From the NCBI GenBank assembly GCA_946407735.1, contig CAMJPL010000016.1, forward strand, positions 1-61,654: 61,654 nucleotides of DNA, given 5' to 3'. Position numbers and translations under genes: made by a program. How positions within the stretch are numbered: position 1 is the stretch's first letter; each line of letters begins with the position of its first letter. Origin of the DNA: an uncultured Clostridia bacterium (GTDB lineage Bacteria; Bacillota; Clostridia; Oscillospirales; CAG-272). Shown one piece after another: positions 16,018-24,545 of the stretch. Under the pieces are notes generated by a model. That model did not search any database, was not told the DNA's origin, and saw only the letters and a program-made list of their open reading frames with translations.

Positions 16018-17472
16018 ATGAAAAACATCTCAAGGCTTGCCGCGCTGCTGATGTCGGCGCTGCTGCTCGCTTCGTGCGGAGAGGCGGCCGCCTCTCCGAA
16101 TGCCGGCGGTGAGACCGAGCCGGTGCAGGGCGAAAACGATCAGCCGGCCGAGACGACGACGGAGGATCCGAACGCCGACAGCCTTCCGGCGGCGGATCTT
16201 GAAGGCGAGGAGTTCAGGATCTGGTCGAGGATCGGTCAGCTCATGTACATCTACGTCGACGAGATGGACGGAGACGTCATAAACGACGCGGTGTACACCG
16301 CGATAAGCAACGTGAAGGAGCGCTTCAACGTCAGCATCACCGGCACCGAGTACGACTGCGAGATCAACACCTCGAACAACAAGATCGGCAACTCGATCCT
16401 TGCCGGGGACGACTTCTGCGAGATACTGTCCTGCCACGACCGCACGATGGCGCAGTTCTCCCTCGCCGGGATGCTGTCGAACGTGAACGACCTGCCGTAT
16501 CTCGACTACTCGAAGCCGTGGTGGCCGGAGCGTTCGCTTCAGACGCTGACGATAAACGGGATAATGTATCTCATCTCGAACTCGATCTCATACGGCAACA
16601 TCAGGGCGACGAACTGCACATACTTCGACAAGGCGAAGCTTGACGCCTACGGGATCGAGTACCCGTATCAGACGGTGCGTGACGGGGCATGGACGCTGGA
16701 TCTTATGACCGAGCTTTGCAAGGACGCCTACGAGGACCTCAACGGCGACGGCAAGCGGGACAACGGGGACAACTACGGCTTCGTCGGCTTCCAGTCTGCC
16801 TACCGTCTGATCGAGTCGTTCGAGATCGTGCCGTACCGCGCCGACCCGGAGAAGATACTGATCGTCGACGTCGACAACGACAGGACGCGCGAGCTGATAA
16901 ACAAGTACTACAAGCTCTGCTTCGAGTCTGCCGGCGGTCTGTTCCTTGCCGAGGACGGGAGCTACCGCGAGATGTTCAACAACGGCAGGACGATGTTCAC
17001 CTTCGGCACCCTTGCCGACGCGGTGACGACGTTCAGGTATTCCGACGTGCAGTACGGCTTCCTTCCGATGCCTAAGCTGAACGACGCCCAGCAGAACTAC
17101 TGTTCCGGCTCGAACGACGTGCCGTTCGGCGTGCCGATCACGAACTCGAAGCGTGAGATGACCGGCATGCTGATCGAGGCGCTCTCAGCCGAGGGGTACC
17201 GTGTGGTGCAGCCCGCCTTCTTCGAGGTTGCGATGAAGCAGAAGTTCGCGAGCGACGAGGATTCGGTCGAGATGCTCGACATCATCGCCGAAAACCGCGT
17301 GCTCGATTTCGGATATCTCTACTGCGGGAACCTGCCGCTCTGCCGCTTCATCTCCTTCATGTTCACGCCCAAAAAGGCGAACACCGACTTCGATTCCTTC
17401 TACGCGAAGAACATCCAGAAGGAACAGGCGAACGTGGACGCCATCATCGAAGCCTACATGAACCCGGCGTGA
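16018..17472 (+). CDS. Extracellular solute-binding lipoprotein (paralogue 1)
   Basis: This 484-residue lipoprotein has a signal peptide ending in 'LLASC' (Cys20 lipidated) and an acidic Thr/Pro/Glu linker, followed by a cluster-B/D type solute-binding fold. It shares with four other proteins in this window a family signature: 'GDVINDAVYTAISNVKERFN', 'SKPWWPE', 'GAWTLDLM' followed at once by an EF-hand-like loop 'DLNGDGKRDNGD', and 'PMPKLNDAQQNY'. It probably binds an oligosaccharide outside the membrane. It closes the phosphoesterase-GH95 operon and no permease genes adjoin it, so it must dock onto a transporter encoded elsewhere. ATG 16018 follows a GGGGGG purine run. The dispersed palindromic element at 17494 likely terminates the transcript. 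Confidence 0.88.
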   Translation: MKNISRLAALLMSALLLASCGEAAASPNAGGETEPVQGENDQPAETTTEDPNADSLPAADLEGEEFRIWSRIGQLMYIYVDEMDGDVINDAVYTAISNVKERFNVSITGTEYDCEINTSNNKIGNSILAGDDFCEILSCHDRTMAQFSLAGMLSNVNDLPYLDYSKPWWPERSLQTLTINGIMYLISNSISYGNIRATNCTYFDKAKLDAYGIEYPYQTVRDGAWTLDLMTELCKDAYEDLNGDGKRDNGDNYGFVGFQSAYRLIESFEIVPYRADPEKILIVDVDNDRTRELINKYYKLCFESAGGLFLAEDGSYREMFNNGRTMFTFGTLADAVTTFRYSDVQYGFLPMPKLNDAQQNYCSGSNDVPFGVPITNSKREMTGMLIEALSAEGYRVVQPAFFEVAMKQKFASDEDSVEMLDIIAENRVLDFGYLYCGNLPLCRFISFMFTPKKANTDFDSFYAKNIQKEQANVDAIIEAYMNPA

Positions 17473-17493
17473 GACTTAAAGTTGCTTCATACT

Positions 17494-17575
17494 TGGGGAA
17501 AGGGAAGAAACTTTTTGAAAAAAGTATCTTCCCTTTCCCCAAACCCCTATCCTATTTTCAAAAACTTTGGTACAT
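17494..17575 (+). repeat. Dispersed palindromic element, copy 1
   Basis: GGGGAAAGGGAAGA pairs with TCTTCCCTTTCCCC (about 17495-17540) around an ACTTTTT/AAAAAGT inner stem. It is followed by the tail 'AAACCCCTATCC' and 'TTTTCAAAAACTTT'. It lies 21 bp after a stop codon. It shares its arm-loop-arm-tail layout with the elements at 19269, 24329, 38606 and 44612. It probably acts as a terminator. Confidence 0.75.
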
Positions 17576-17663
17576 ATAAACTATATTATCGTTGTATCAG
17601 TATTCGGAACGGGATGATCCATTCAATATAATAATATATGCACCCGGAATCGGCGCCTGTTTA

Positions 17664-17692
17664 TTGACAGGCGCTTTCTTGTGTGGTATAAT
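17664..17692 (+). promoter_or_regulatory. Consensus SigA promoter of solute-binding lipoprotein 2
   Basis: TTGACA (17664-17669), 17 bp ending in TGTGG, TATAAT (17687-17692): a full consensus promoter, 38 bp before the ATG at 17730. Confidence 0.9.
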
Positions 17693-17729
17693 ATATTCGC
17701 AGGCAAACAAACGCGACGAGGTTGATATC

Positions 17730-19253
17730 ATGAAAAAAGCTTTTTCCGCGGCTCTGGCCCTGATAATGCTGCTTTCCCTCATCGCCGCATGCGGGAGCGG
17801 CGGCGACGGCGCTGCGGCGCCGACGACATCGTCCGGCGATCCGGCTGATACGGCCGAGCCGGAGGAGACCGGACCTCCGACCGACGATTACGGGCGCGAG
17901 ATCATCGAAAGCAGTCTGCCGTCCGACCTCGATCTCGGCGGCGTCACGATGAACGTCTTCTACCGCGACGACTACGACAGCAATCTTACCGCCTTCGAGC
18001 TCTACGCGCCGGAGGAGAATGGCGAGATCATAAACGACGCCGTTTACAGGCGCAACCGCGCCGTCGAGGAGCGGCTGAACGTTAAGCTGAACATCACGAC
18101 GCCGAACGCGACCGACTACAACGCCTACTCGGCGGTGCTGAAAAACAGCGTTCAGGCCGGGGACAACGCCTTCGACATCGCGCCGATCCACGGCTATTAC
18201 GGTCCGTCCCTTATGAGCGGCGGATTCTTCCGCAATCTGCTCGACACGGCTTACATCGACCTTTCAAAGCCGTGGTGGAACGCCGATTTCACCGAGCAGA
18301 TCACGCTGTTCGACTCCCTTTACGGCGCGACCGGCGACATAGCCCTGACCGCGGCGAAGAGGGTCTTCGGCATGTTCTTCAACAAGAAGCTGCTTGAGGA
18401 ATATTTCCCCGGCACCGATCTCTACGGTGAGGTACGTGAGGGAAAATGGACTATCGACCGCTTCGGCGATCTTATAAAGGACGCCTACCGCGATCTGAAC
18501 GGCGATTCGGCGAGGGATTCGTCCGACTTCTACGCCTGGTTCGTGCCGACTGCGTCGATCCCGATAGACACGCTCGAGGAAGCGCTGGAGATACCGATCA
18601 CGGCGAAGAATTCCGACGGTGTGCCGGAGATAGTCTACAACGGCCAGAAGACGGCCGAGGCGTACAGCAAGGTCTACAACATGATCTTCGGCAACGACGG
18701 CGTCTACGCGGGAGCCTACACCTACGCCTCGATCCTTGAGGCGAGGGACGCCTTCGTGCGCGGAAGCGAGATCTTCCTTATCGACATCTTCGAAGCTACC
18801 GAGACGATGCGCGAGATGCAGGACGATTACGGCGTGCTGCCGATATTTAAGTGGGACGAGAGTCAGGAGATCTACAAGACCGCCGTTCAGGACGTCTACT
18901 CGATATTCGTTATGTCGACGGTGACCCCCGATCCCGACGCGGCGTCCGCCGTGATGGAGGCGATGGCCGAGTGCTCTTACCTCTACGTTACGCCGGAATA
19001 TTTCGAGATCGCGCTCAAGCAGAAGTACGCGCGCGGCGACAGCGACGCCGAGATGTACGACATCCTTCTTGCCGGACGCGGCTTCAACTTCGGAGTGGTC
19101 TACTCCGAGGCCCTCGGCGACCTGATCCATCAGTGGCGCATCCTCCTCGACGGCCGCAAGGACAACTGGCAGTCGACGATCGACAAGAAAATGTCCGGTA
19201 CCGAGAAAAAACTGACCAAACTCCTCGAAAAACTCGAGAGCGTGGGGCAGTGA
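17730..19253 (+). CDS. Extracellular solute-binding lipoprotein (paralogue 2)
   Basis: This 507-residue lipoprotein has a signal peptide ending 'LIAAC' (Cys21), a Gly/Thr/Pro/Glu linker and a solute-binding fold. It shows the same family signature as the other paralogues: 'GEIINDAVYRRNRAVEERLN', 'DLSKPWWNADF', 'GKWTIDRFGDLIKDAY' with the EF-hand-like loop 'DLNGDSARDSSD', and 'PIFKWDESQEIY'. It stands alone, with a consensus promoter and a palindromic terminator element, and has no adjacent permease or ATPase. A longer frame from 17592 would begin upstream of the promoter and is rejected. Ligand unknown; a sugar oligomer is likely from the family. Confidence 0.88.
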   Translation: MKKAFSAALALIMLLSLIAACGSGGDGAAAPTTSSGDPADTAEPEETGPPTDDYGREIIESSLPSDLDLGGVTMNVFYRDDYDSNLTAFELYAPEENGEIINDAVYRRNRAVEERLNVKLNITTPNATDYNAYSAVLKNSVQAGDNAFDIAPIHGYYGPSLMSGGFFRNLLDTAYIDLSKPWWNADFTEQITLFDSLYGATGDIALTAAKRVFGMFFNKKLLEEYFPGTDLYGEVREGKWTIDRFGDLIKDAYRDLNGDSARDSSDFYAWFVPTASIPIDTLEEALEIPITAKNSDGVPEIVYNGQKTAEAYSKVYNMIFGNDGVYAGAYTYASILEARDAFVRGSEIFLIDIFEATETMREMQDDYGVLPIFKWDESQEIYKTAVQDVYSIFVMSTVTPDPDAASAVMEAMAECSYLYVTPEYFEIALKQKYARGDSDAEMYDILLAGRGFNFGVVYSEALGDLIHQWRILLDGRKDNWQSTIDKKMSGTEKKLTKLLEKLESVGQ

Positions 19254-19268
19254 GATACGTTTATTAAT

Positions 19269-19382
19269 CCGGGGGCGGAATGCTTCTCTCCTTTGCGGCA
19301 AAGCCGCAAAGGTTCGAGAAAAGGGTTTTCCTCCCCCGGACCCCCACTTTTCCCAAAAGCTTTGCTGCAAGTTTTGTTTTTT
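19269..19382 (+). repeat. Dispersed palindromic element, copy 2
   Basis: CCGGGGG...GGAA pairs with TTCC...CCCCCGG (19269-19340) around an inner CTTTGCGG/CCGCAAAG stem. The tail 'ACCCCCACTTTTCCC' with 'AAAAGCTTTGCTGCAAG' and a T-run follows. It lies 15 bp after the stop of solute-binding lipoprotein 2. It is closely similar to the inverted copy at 24329 and the half copy at 44612. Confidence 0.85.
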
Positions 19383-19483
19383 AATCAGTGTTGATCAGCA
19401 TAATATTTCTCCCTTATCTTGGGGACGCGGACATCGCGTCCCCCTTCTCGTTTCGCCCGCGTCTCAAAATTTACTTCATCATG

Positions 19484-19512
19484 TTGACATTCCGCCGGGC
19501 GGATGATATAAT
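19484..19512 (+). promoter_or_regulatory. Consensus SigA promoter of methyltransferase gene
   Basis: TTGACA (19484-19489), 17 bp, TATAAT (19507-19512). The gene starts at 19603. Confidence 0.88.
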
Positions 19513-19602
19513 AATCGGAAGAAAAAACGGGCGGAAGGCCGGATCCGGCGTGAAAATGAACGCTATCCCTGCCTTTTCCGGTGAGATATTCGCGAGGTGA
19601 GC

Positions 19603-20448
19603 ATGCGTCTTATATGCCCGATATGCGGCAGACGCCTTGACGGCGGACATGATGAGAGCGGCGGGAGGGTGACGTACCCGCCGATCAGATGCGAAAACGG
19701 TCACAGCTTCGATGTGTCGGCGAAGGGGAGCGTCAATCTCCTCCGCTCGGGCGGCGGGCACGGCGATTCGGCCGAAATGCTGGCGGCTCGGCGGCGGTTT
19801 CTCTCCGGCGGATATTATATCCCGCTCGCCGACGCGCTGCTCGGTGCGATAAAAGAGTTCTGCCCCCATCCGACGGCGATCCTCGACGCCGGATGCGGCG
19901 AGGGATGGTACATAAGCCGCCTCGATCGTGAGCTCGGCTCTGTGGCGGATATCGCCGCCGTCGACGTAAGCCCCAAGGCCGCCGCGCTGACGGCCGGGCT
20001 GTTTCCGAGAGAGGAGCGTATGAAAAGGGTCTTCTGCGCCGCCGCCTCGGTCAACGCCCTGCCGCTCGAAGACGCTTCCGTCGATGTGCTTCTGTCGGTG
20101 TTTTCGCCGCTCGCGCCGGACGAGTTTTCGCGGGTGGTGACAGGCGGCGGGATCGTCATCCGCGCCGTGCCGACGGCGAGGCATCTCTGGCAGCTCAAGG
20201 CCGCCGTCTACGAGCGTCCATATGAAAACGACGAGAGCGTCCGCGACATCCCCGGCTTTGAGCGGATATCCGAGCGGAGGGTGGAATACACGGTGGACAT
20301 CGAGGACAAAGGCGATCTCGAGGCGCTGTTTTCCATGACGCCGTATTCCCGCACGACGGGGGCGGAGGACGAGAAAAAGCTGCTCATGCTGGGCTCGCTC
20401 GAGACCGGGATCGGCTTCATCGTGACGGTTTACCGCCGCCGGAATTAA
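19603..20448 (+). CDS. RlmA-like 23S rRNA guanine-N1 methyltransferase
   Basis: This 281-residue cytoplasmic SAM-dependent methyltransferase resembles RlmA(I)/RlmA(II), which methylate G745 or G748 in 23S rRNA helix 35; the G748 type confers tylosin resistance. Seen here: an N-terminal zinc knuckle Cys5, Cys8, Cys30, His34; the linker 'FDVSAKGSVNLL' and 'GDSAEMLAARRRFLSGGYY' that are hallmarks of the family; and motif I 'ILDAGCGEGWY' with 'VDVSPKAA' and 'LLSVFSPLAPDEF'. I prefer ATG 19603 over the in-frame GTG at 19597, which lies inside the purine-rich Shine-Dalgarno region GCGAGGTGAGC. Monocistronic behind its own consensus promoter. The exact target nucleotide cannot be decided from sequence. 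Confidence 0.9.
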   Translation: MRLICPICGRRLDGGHDESGGRVTYPPIRCENGHSFDVSAKGSVNLLRSGGGHGDSAEMLAARRRFLSGGYYIPLADALLGAIKEFCPHPTAILDAGCGEGWYISRLDRELGSVADIAAVDVSPKAAALTAGLFPREERMKRVFCAAASVNALPLEDASVDVLLSVFSPLAPDEFSRVVTGGGIVIRAVPTARHLWQLKAAVYERPYENDESVRDIPGFERISERRVEYTVDIEDKGDLEALFSMTPYSRTTGAEDEKKLLMLGSLETGIGFIVTVYRRRN

Positions 20449-20586
20449 CAGACAATTTACCATTTAGCACAAATATAATCTTCGCTTGTCACCTGATTTT
20501 CACACGTTTATCACAATTTGGGTGTAAAATAATACGGGTAATTAAGGAAAGAGCAATAAACCTTTACTCAAGGAGATGACGAAAAA

Positions 20587-21939
20587 TTGATCGAGGTCAA
20601 GGGGCTCACCAAGAAATACGGCGATCACTACGCCATAAATCATATAGATTTCAAGGTCGAGCGCGGGCATATATACGGATTTCTGGGCCCGAACGGCGCC
20701 GGCAAATCGACGACGATGAACATCATCACCGGCTGTCTGGCGGCGACGGAGGGAACCGTCACCATCGACGGCCACGACATATACGACGAGCCGATAGAGG
20801 CGAAGCGCGGCATCGGATATCTGCCCGAGATCCCGCCGCTCTACGTCGAGATGACGCCGTACGAGTATCTCGATTTCGTCGCCCGCGCGAAGGGCGTCGA
20901 CAAGGGGCTGATAGACGAGAAGATCGAGCTTGTCATGCGCGAGACCGGCATAACCGACATGCAGGACAGGCTGATAAAGAACCTTTCCAAGGGCTACCGC
21001 CAGAGGGTCGGCATCGCGCAGGCGATGCTCGGCGACCCGGAGGTCATCATCCTCGACGAGCCGACGGTCGGCCTCGATCCGAAGCAGATCATCGAGATAA
21101 GAGACCTGATAAAGCGCCTCGGAGCCGAGCACACCGTCATACTTTCTAGCCACATCCTCTCTGAGATATCCGCCGTCTGCGACTACGTCATCATAATCGC
21201 GCGGGGAAGGGTCGTCGCGCAGGATTCGCTCGAGAACCTCGCCCGCCACTACACGTCGAGCGCGACGGTGAAGGTCGAGATAAAGGGCGCAGAGGGCATG
21301 GTCAGGATGGCCGTCGACACCGTGAAGGATTCGATCCTCGGCTACGATCTCGGCGCGAACAAGGACGAGCCGCAGTATCTCCAGCTCGATATCAGCGTTC
21401 CCCGCGACACCGACATCCGCGAGGCGCTGTCGAAGGCCCTCGTCGAGAACGGCTGCACCATCCTTTCGATGACGACCGAGAGCCTGTCGCTCGAGGACGT
21501 ATTCCTCGAGCTGACGAAGGACGTCGACGAGGACGAAAGCGCCTCCATCGCGGCCACGGCCGGGAACATCTCCGATGAAGAAGCCTCAGCCGACTCCCTC
21601 GCCGGGGACATCAAGGCCGCCGAGGAAGAGACCGAGGAAGAGGTGGAGGATATCGAGGACATCGTCTTCGACGCCGCCGACCTCTCCGGCGTGAGCGCCG
21701 CGGAAAACAGTGCCGAGGCGCAGGATGAGCCGCAGGATGAGCCGCATGACGAGTCCGATGCCGAAGGCGGGTACGACGCCGTCGACGAGGCGAAGCTCGA
21801 AGCCGCCGAGGCCGCCGAAAAGGCGAAGGCTCTCGCCGAGGCCGACGCGAAGATGAAAAAAAGCGAACAGAAGAAGTCAAACAAAAAGAACGACGGCGAA
21901 TACCACTCGCTGTTCTCGATCGGAGGCGATGACAAATGA
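20587..21939 (+). CDS. ABC transporter ATPase with acidic C-terminal extension (Gld-like module)
   Basis: This 450-residue ATPase carries Walker A 'GPNGAGKSTT' (about 36-45), the signature 'NLSKGYRQRVGIAQAML', Walker B 'VIILDEPTVGLDP' and the H-loop 'LSSHILSE'. It pairs with the ABC-2 permease that overlaps it by four bases and with a GldG-like protein. Together they resemble the gldAFG-type exporters used in gliding or surface-protein functions in other phyla; in Clostridia the cargo is unknown. The start is a TTG (20587) after GGAGATGACGAAAAA. Residues from about 315 form an Asp/Glu/Ala-rich extension of roughly 130 residues, ending in a Lys-rich stretch, which is absent from ordinary ABC ATPases. 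A poor promoter candidate (TAAAAT at 20525) is the best I see upstream. Confidence 0.9.
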   Translation: MIEVKGLTKKYGDHYAINHIDFKVERGHIYGFLGPNGAGKSTTMNIITGCLAATEGTVTIDGHDIYDEPIEAKRGIGYLPEIPPLYVEMTPYEYLDFVARAKGVDKGLIDEKIELVMRETGITDMQDRLIKNLSKGYRQRVGIAQAMLGDPEVIILDEPTVGLDPKQIIEIRDLIKRLGAEHTVILSSHILSEISAVCDYVIIIARGRVVAQDSLENLARHYTSSATVKVEIKGAEGMVRMAVDTVKDSILGYDLGANKDEPQYLQLDISVPRDTDIREALSKALVENGCTILSMTTESLSLEDVFLELTKDVDEDESASIAATAGNISDEEASADSLAGDIKAAEEETEEEVEDIEDIVFDAADLSGVSAAENSAEAQDEPQDEPHDESDAEGGYDAVDEAKLEAAEAAEKAKALAEADAKMKKSEQKKSNKKNDGEYHSLFSIGGDDK

Positions 21940-22799
21940 GCGCCGTTTACCGCAAGGAGCTGCGCGGATTTTTCACGAGCATGATCGGCTATGTCTTCAT
22001 AGCCTTCGTGCTGCTCATCGCCGGCATATTCATCACCCTTACCAACTTCCGCACCGGATACCCCAACTTCGAGTATTCGCTCGGCTCGATCTCGATGATC
22101 CTCATCTTCGTCGTGCCGATCCTGACGATGCGCATATTCGCCGAGGAGCGCCGCTCGAAGACCGATCAGCTGCTTTATTCGCTGCCGATGAGCGTCACTG
22201 AGATCGTTATCGGCAAGTATCTCGCCGCCGTCACCGTCTTCGCCGTCCCCTGCGCCGTCATGTGCCTCTACCCTGTCATCATGTCTTTCTACGGCAAGGT
22301 GAGCTTCACGTCGGCCTACGGCGCGATGCTGGGCTTCTTCCTTCTCGGATGCGCCCTCATCGCCGTCGGCGTCTTCATGTCGAGCCTGACGGAGAGCCAG
22401 GTGATATCCGCCGTCATCAGCTTCGGCGCGATGATCGTGATATACATGATGAGCTCTATCTCATCGCTTATCCCGGCGGCCTCGAGCGCGAGCTACATCG
22501 CCTTCGCCGTGGTCATACTGCTGATAGCGCTGATCGTCTACTACATGACGAAGAATTACTGGATCGCCTTCTCGGTCGCCGCCGCGCTCGAGCTCGTGCT
22601 GGCGATATTCTTCTTCACCGGCAGCTCCCGCTTCGAGGGGCTCTTCTCGAGGGCTCTCGGCTGGCTTTCCTTCTTCGCGAGACTCGACAACTTCATTTAC
22701 GGTATTTTCGATATAACCAGTCTGGTGTACTATCTCTCCGTCGCCGCGGTATTCGTCTTCCTGACGATGCAGTCGGTCGAGAAGCGCCGCTGGTCCTGA
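21936..22799 (+). CDS. ABC-2 type permease (GldF-like)
   Basis: This 287-residue integral membrane protein has about six hydrophobic spans: approximately 18-38, 56-75, 100-122, 138-160, 172-195 and 205-225, with a further C-terminal one. The start 'MSAVYRKELRGFFTSMIGYVF' is typical of ABC-2 exporters of the gliding-motility type, and 'EERRSKTDQLLYSLPMSVTEIVIGKYLA' is the conserved cytoplasmic coupling loop. It overlaps the ATPase gene by four bases (ATGA) and is followed after 21 bp by the GldG-like gene, so the three are translated as a unit. Cargo unknown. Confidence 0.9.
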   Translation: MSAVYRKELRGFFTSMIGYVFIAFVLLIAGIFITLTNFRTGYPNFEYSLGSISMILIFVVPILTMRIFAEERRSKTDQLLYSLPMSVTEIVIGKYLAAVTVFAVPCAVMCLYPVIMSFYGKVSFTSAYGAMLGFFLLGCALIAVGVFMSSLTESQVISAVISFGAMIVIYMMSSISSLIPAASSASYIAFAVVILLIALIVYYMTKNYWIAFSVAAALELVLAIFFFTGSSRFEGLFSRALGWLSFFARLDNFIYGIFDITSLVYYLSVAAVFVFLTMQSVEKRRWS

Positions 22800-22820
22800 C
22801 GCGGAAGGAGGAGATGCCTT

Positions 22821-24278
22821 ATGAACAACGAAAAGAACACCCAGAGCGCTCCGTCCGAGCAGCGTCAGTCCGGGACCTCCGCCCGCAGCCTCAAGCTCGG
22901 CGGGTATTCCCTCATCATGACCGCCGTGGTCATCGGCGCCGCGATACTGATCAACCTTATAGTCAACCGCCTTCCGACCAAATTCACCAAGCTCGACAAC
23001 AGTCAGGTCGGACTGTATTCGATATCCGAGCAGTCAGAGGAGATCGCCCGCTCGATCTCCGAGGACGTCACCATCTACATGATCGCCGAGCAGGGAAGCG
23101 AGGACACGACGATCGAGGAGCTTGTCGGCCGCTACACCGGTCTCAACTCGAAGATCAAGTTCCGCCTGATCGACCCGGCGCTCTATCCGAGCTTCGTCTC
23201 GAACTACACCTCGGCCCAGCTGAGCGGCAGCTCGCTGATAGTCGAGAGCGAGAAGCGCGCGCAGATCATCGACTACAACGACATCTTCGTCACCGAGTAC
23301 TCGATAAACGAGCAGACCGGGCAGGTGCAGTCCAATTCCAGCTTCGCCGGAGAGGCGAGGGTGACGTCGGCTCTGCAGTACGTCACGACCGACGACATCC
23401 CGCGCGTCTATGTGCTCAACGGCCACGGCGAGCAGGAGATCCCCGAGACGATGAAGAACTACCTGCGCGACGACAACTTCGATCTGCGCGACCTGAGCCT
23501 TCTAACCGTCGACGCGGTCCCGGCGGACGCCGACTGCGTCATGATCTTCGCGCCGGAGTACGACATCAACGCCGACGAGGCCGAGATGCTGATAAATTAC
23601 CTAAAGACCGGCGGCAGCGTCGTCGTCATCACCGGCTTCGGCGACAGCACGGTATTCGCCAACCTCTCGAGCGTCGGCGAGTATTACGGCATAACTCCCG
23701 ACTGGGGCCTCGTGGTGGAGGGAAGCTCCGACCACTATTACACCTATCCCTACTTCCTGCTCCCGCATATCGGGACGCACGCCATCACCGAGAGCATGGA
23801 GACGGCGGTGAGATACGTCATGCTGCCGTACGCCATGGGCCTCAAGAAGGCCGAGACCGCTCCCCGCGCGACGGTGAAGCTGACCGACCTGCTCTATACC
23901 TCGAACTCGGCCTACTCAAAGCACGGCGAGATCGAGTCGGTCGAAAAGGCCGACGGCGACGGAGCCGGACCGTTCACGATAGCGATGGCCGCCGAGGAAG
24001 GGAACGCCAAGCTGGTGTGGTTCACCTCGCCCTATATCATCGACGAGCAGATAGACCAGTACGTCGCCGGCGGCAACAGCAGCTACTTCCTGTCCACGAT
24101 GGGCTGGATCGGCGGCAAGAGCGACTCTATCTCCATCGCGACGAAGAAGATGCAGGTCCAGGCGCTCACCCTCACCGAGAGCGAGGCGAATATCTGGACG
24201 GTGGTTCTTATCGGCGTTGTGCCGCTTGTCACCATCGTCATCGGCGGATCTATCTGGTATAAGAGAAGAAAGAGCTGA
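22821..24278 (+). CDS. GldG-like ABC transporter auxiliary protein
   Basis: This 485-residue protein has one transmembrane helix near the N terminus (about 33-53), a large extracytoplasmic region and a C-terminal helix (about 455-478) followed by Lys/Arg. The outer part starts 'LDNSQVGLYSISEQSEEIA' and 'SEDVTIYMIAEQGSEDTTI', which matches the thioredoxin-like GldG/DUF4350-type domain of 'uncharacterised ABC-type transport system' auxiliary proteins. 'YVLNGHGEQEIPETMKNYL' and 'GGSVVVITGFGD' are the recognisable landmarks. ATG 22821 follows GGAAGGAGGAG. It follows the permease and, after an inverted palindromic element, is followed by a DUF4340 gene, the usual fourth member of this module. Confidence 0.87.
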   Translation: MNNEKNTQSAPSEQRQSGTSARSLKLGGYSLIMTAVVIGAAILINLIVNRLPTKFTKLDNSQVGLYSISEQSEEIARSISEDVTIYMIAEQGSEDTTIEELVGRYTGLNSKIKFRLIDPALYPSFVSNYTSAQLSGSSLIVESEKRAQIIDYNDIFVTEYSINEQTGQVQSNSSFAGEARVTSALQYVTTDDIPRVYVLNGHGEQEIPETMKNYLRDDNFDLRDLSLLTVDAVPADADCVMIFAPEYDINADEAEMLINYLKTGGSVVVITGFGDSTVFANLSSVGEYYGITPDWGLVVEGSSDHYYTYPYFLLPHIGTHAITESMETAVRYVMLPYAMGLKKAETAPRATVKLTDLLYTSNSAYSKHGEIESVEKADGDGAGPFTIAMAAEEGNAKLVWFTSPYIIDEQIDQYVAGGNSSYFLSTMGWIGGKSDSISIATKKMQVQALTLTESEANIWTVVLIGVVPLVTIVIGGSIWYKRRKS

Positions 24279-24328
24279 ACGACGCGTAATAATACTAATT
24301 TCAGCATAATTCAAAATATATTTGTAGT

Positions 24329-24425
24329 AAAGCTTTTGGGAAAGGTGGGGGTCTGGGGGCGGAAACCACTTTTCGCGAACCTTTGCTGCTTTGCCGCAAA
24401 GGAGAAGGGTCTTTCCGCCCCCAGA
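24329..24425 (-). repeat. Dispersed palindromic element, copy 3 (inverted)
   Basis: Inverted relative to the copies at 19269 and 44612. Read on the minus strand: CTGGGGGCGGAAA arm, CTTTGC/GCAAAG inner stem, TTTCCGCCCCCAG arm (24354-24423), then 'ACCCCCACCTTTCCCAAAAG'. It sits in the middle of the transporter operon, between the GldG-like gene and DUF4340, facing against transcription. Confidence 0.85.
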
Positions 24426-24464
24426 TAATGGTTAATCTTTTTATTTGAAATTAGTATAACAGTC

Positions 24465-24500
24465 CGGGGGAGACCTCTTCAGGCGAAGCGGTTTCCCCCG
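24465..24500. repeat. Short palindrome before DUF4340
   Basis: CGGGGGA at 24465-24471 pairs with TCCCCCG at 24494-24500, with an ACC/GGT inner pairing. No T-tract follows. It could be a degraded relative of the dispersed palindromic elements. Confidence 0.45.
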
Positions 24501-24545
24501 CCGTATAGAAAAACGATTTCCTTACATTATTATATTATTACCGCA

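Noticed and set aside
22262..24262. 666-codon frame overlapping the permease and GldG-like genes
   Set aside because: Arg/His-rich translation typical of a shifted frame in a GC-rich gene; the real genes in the other frames have clear family motifs.
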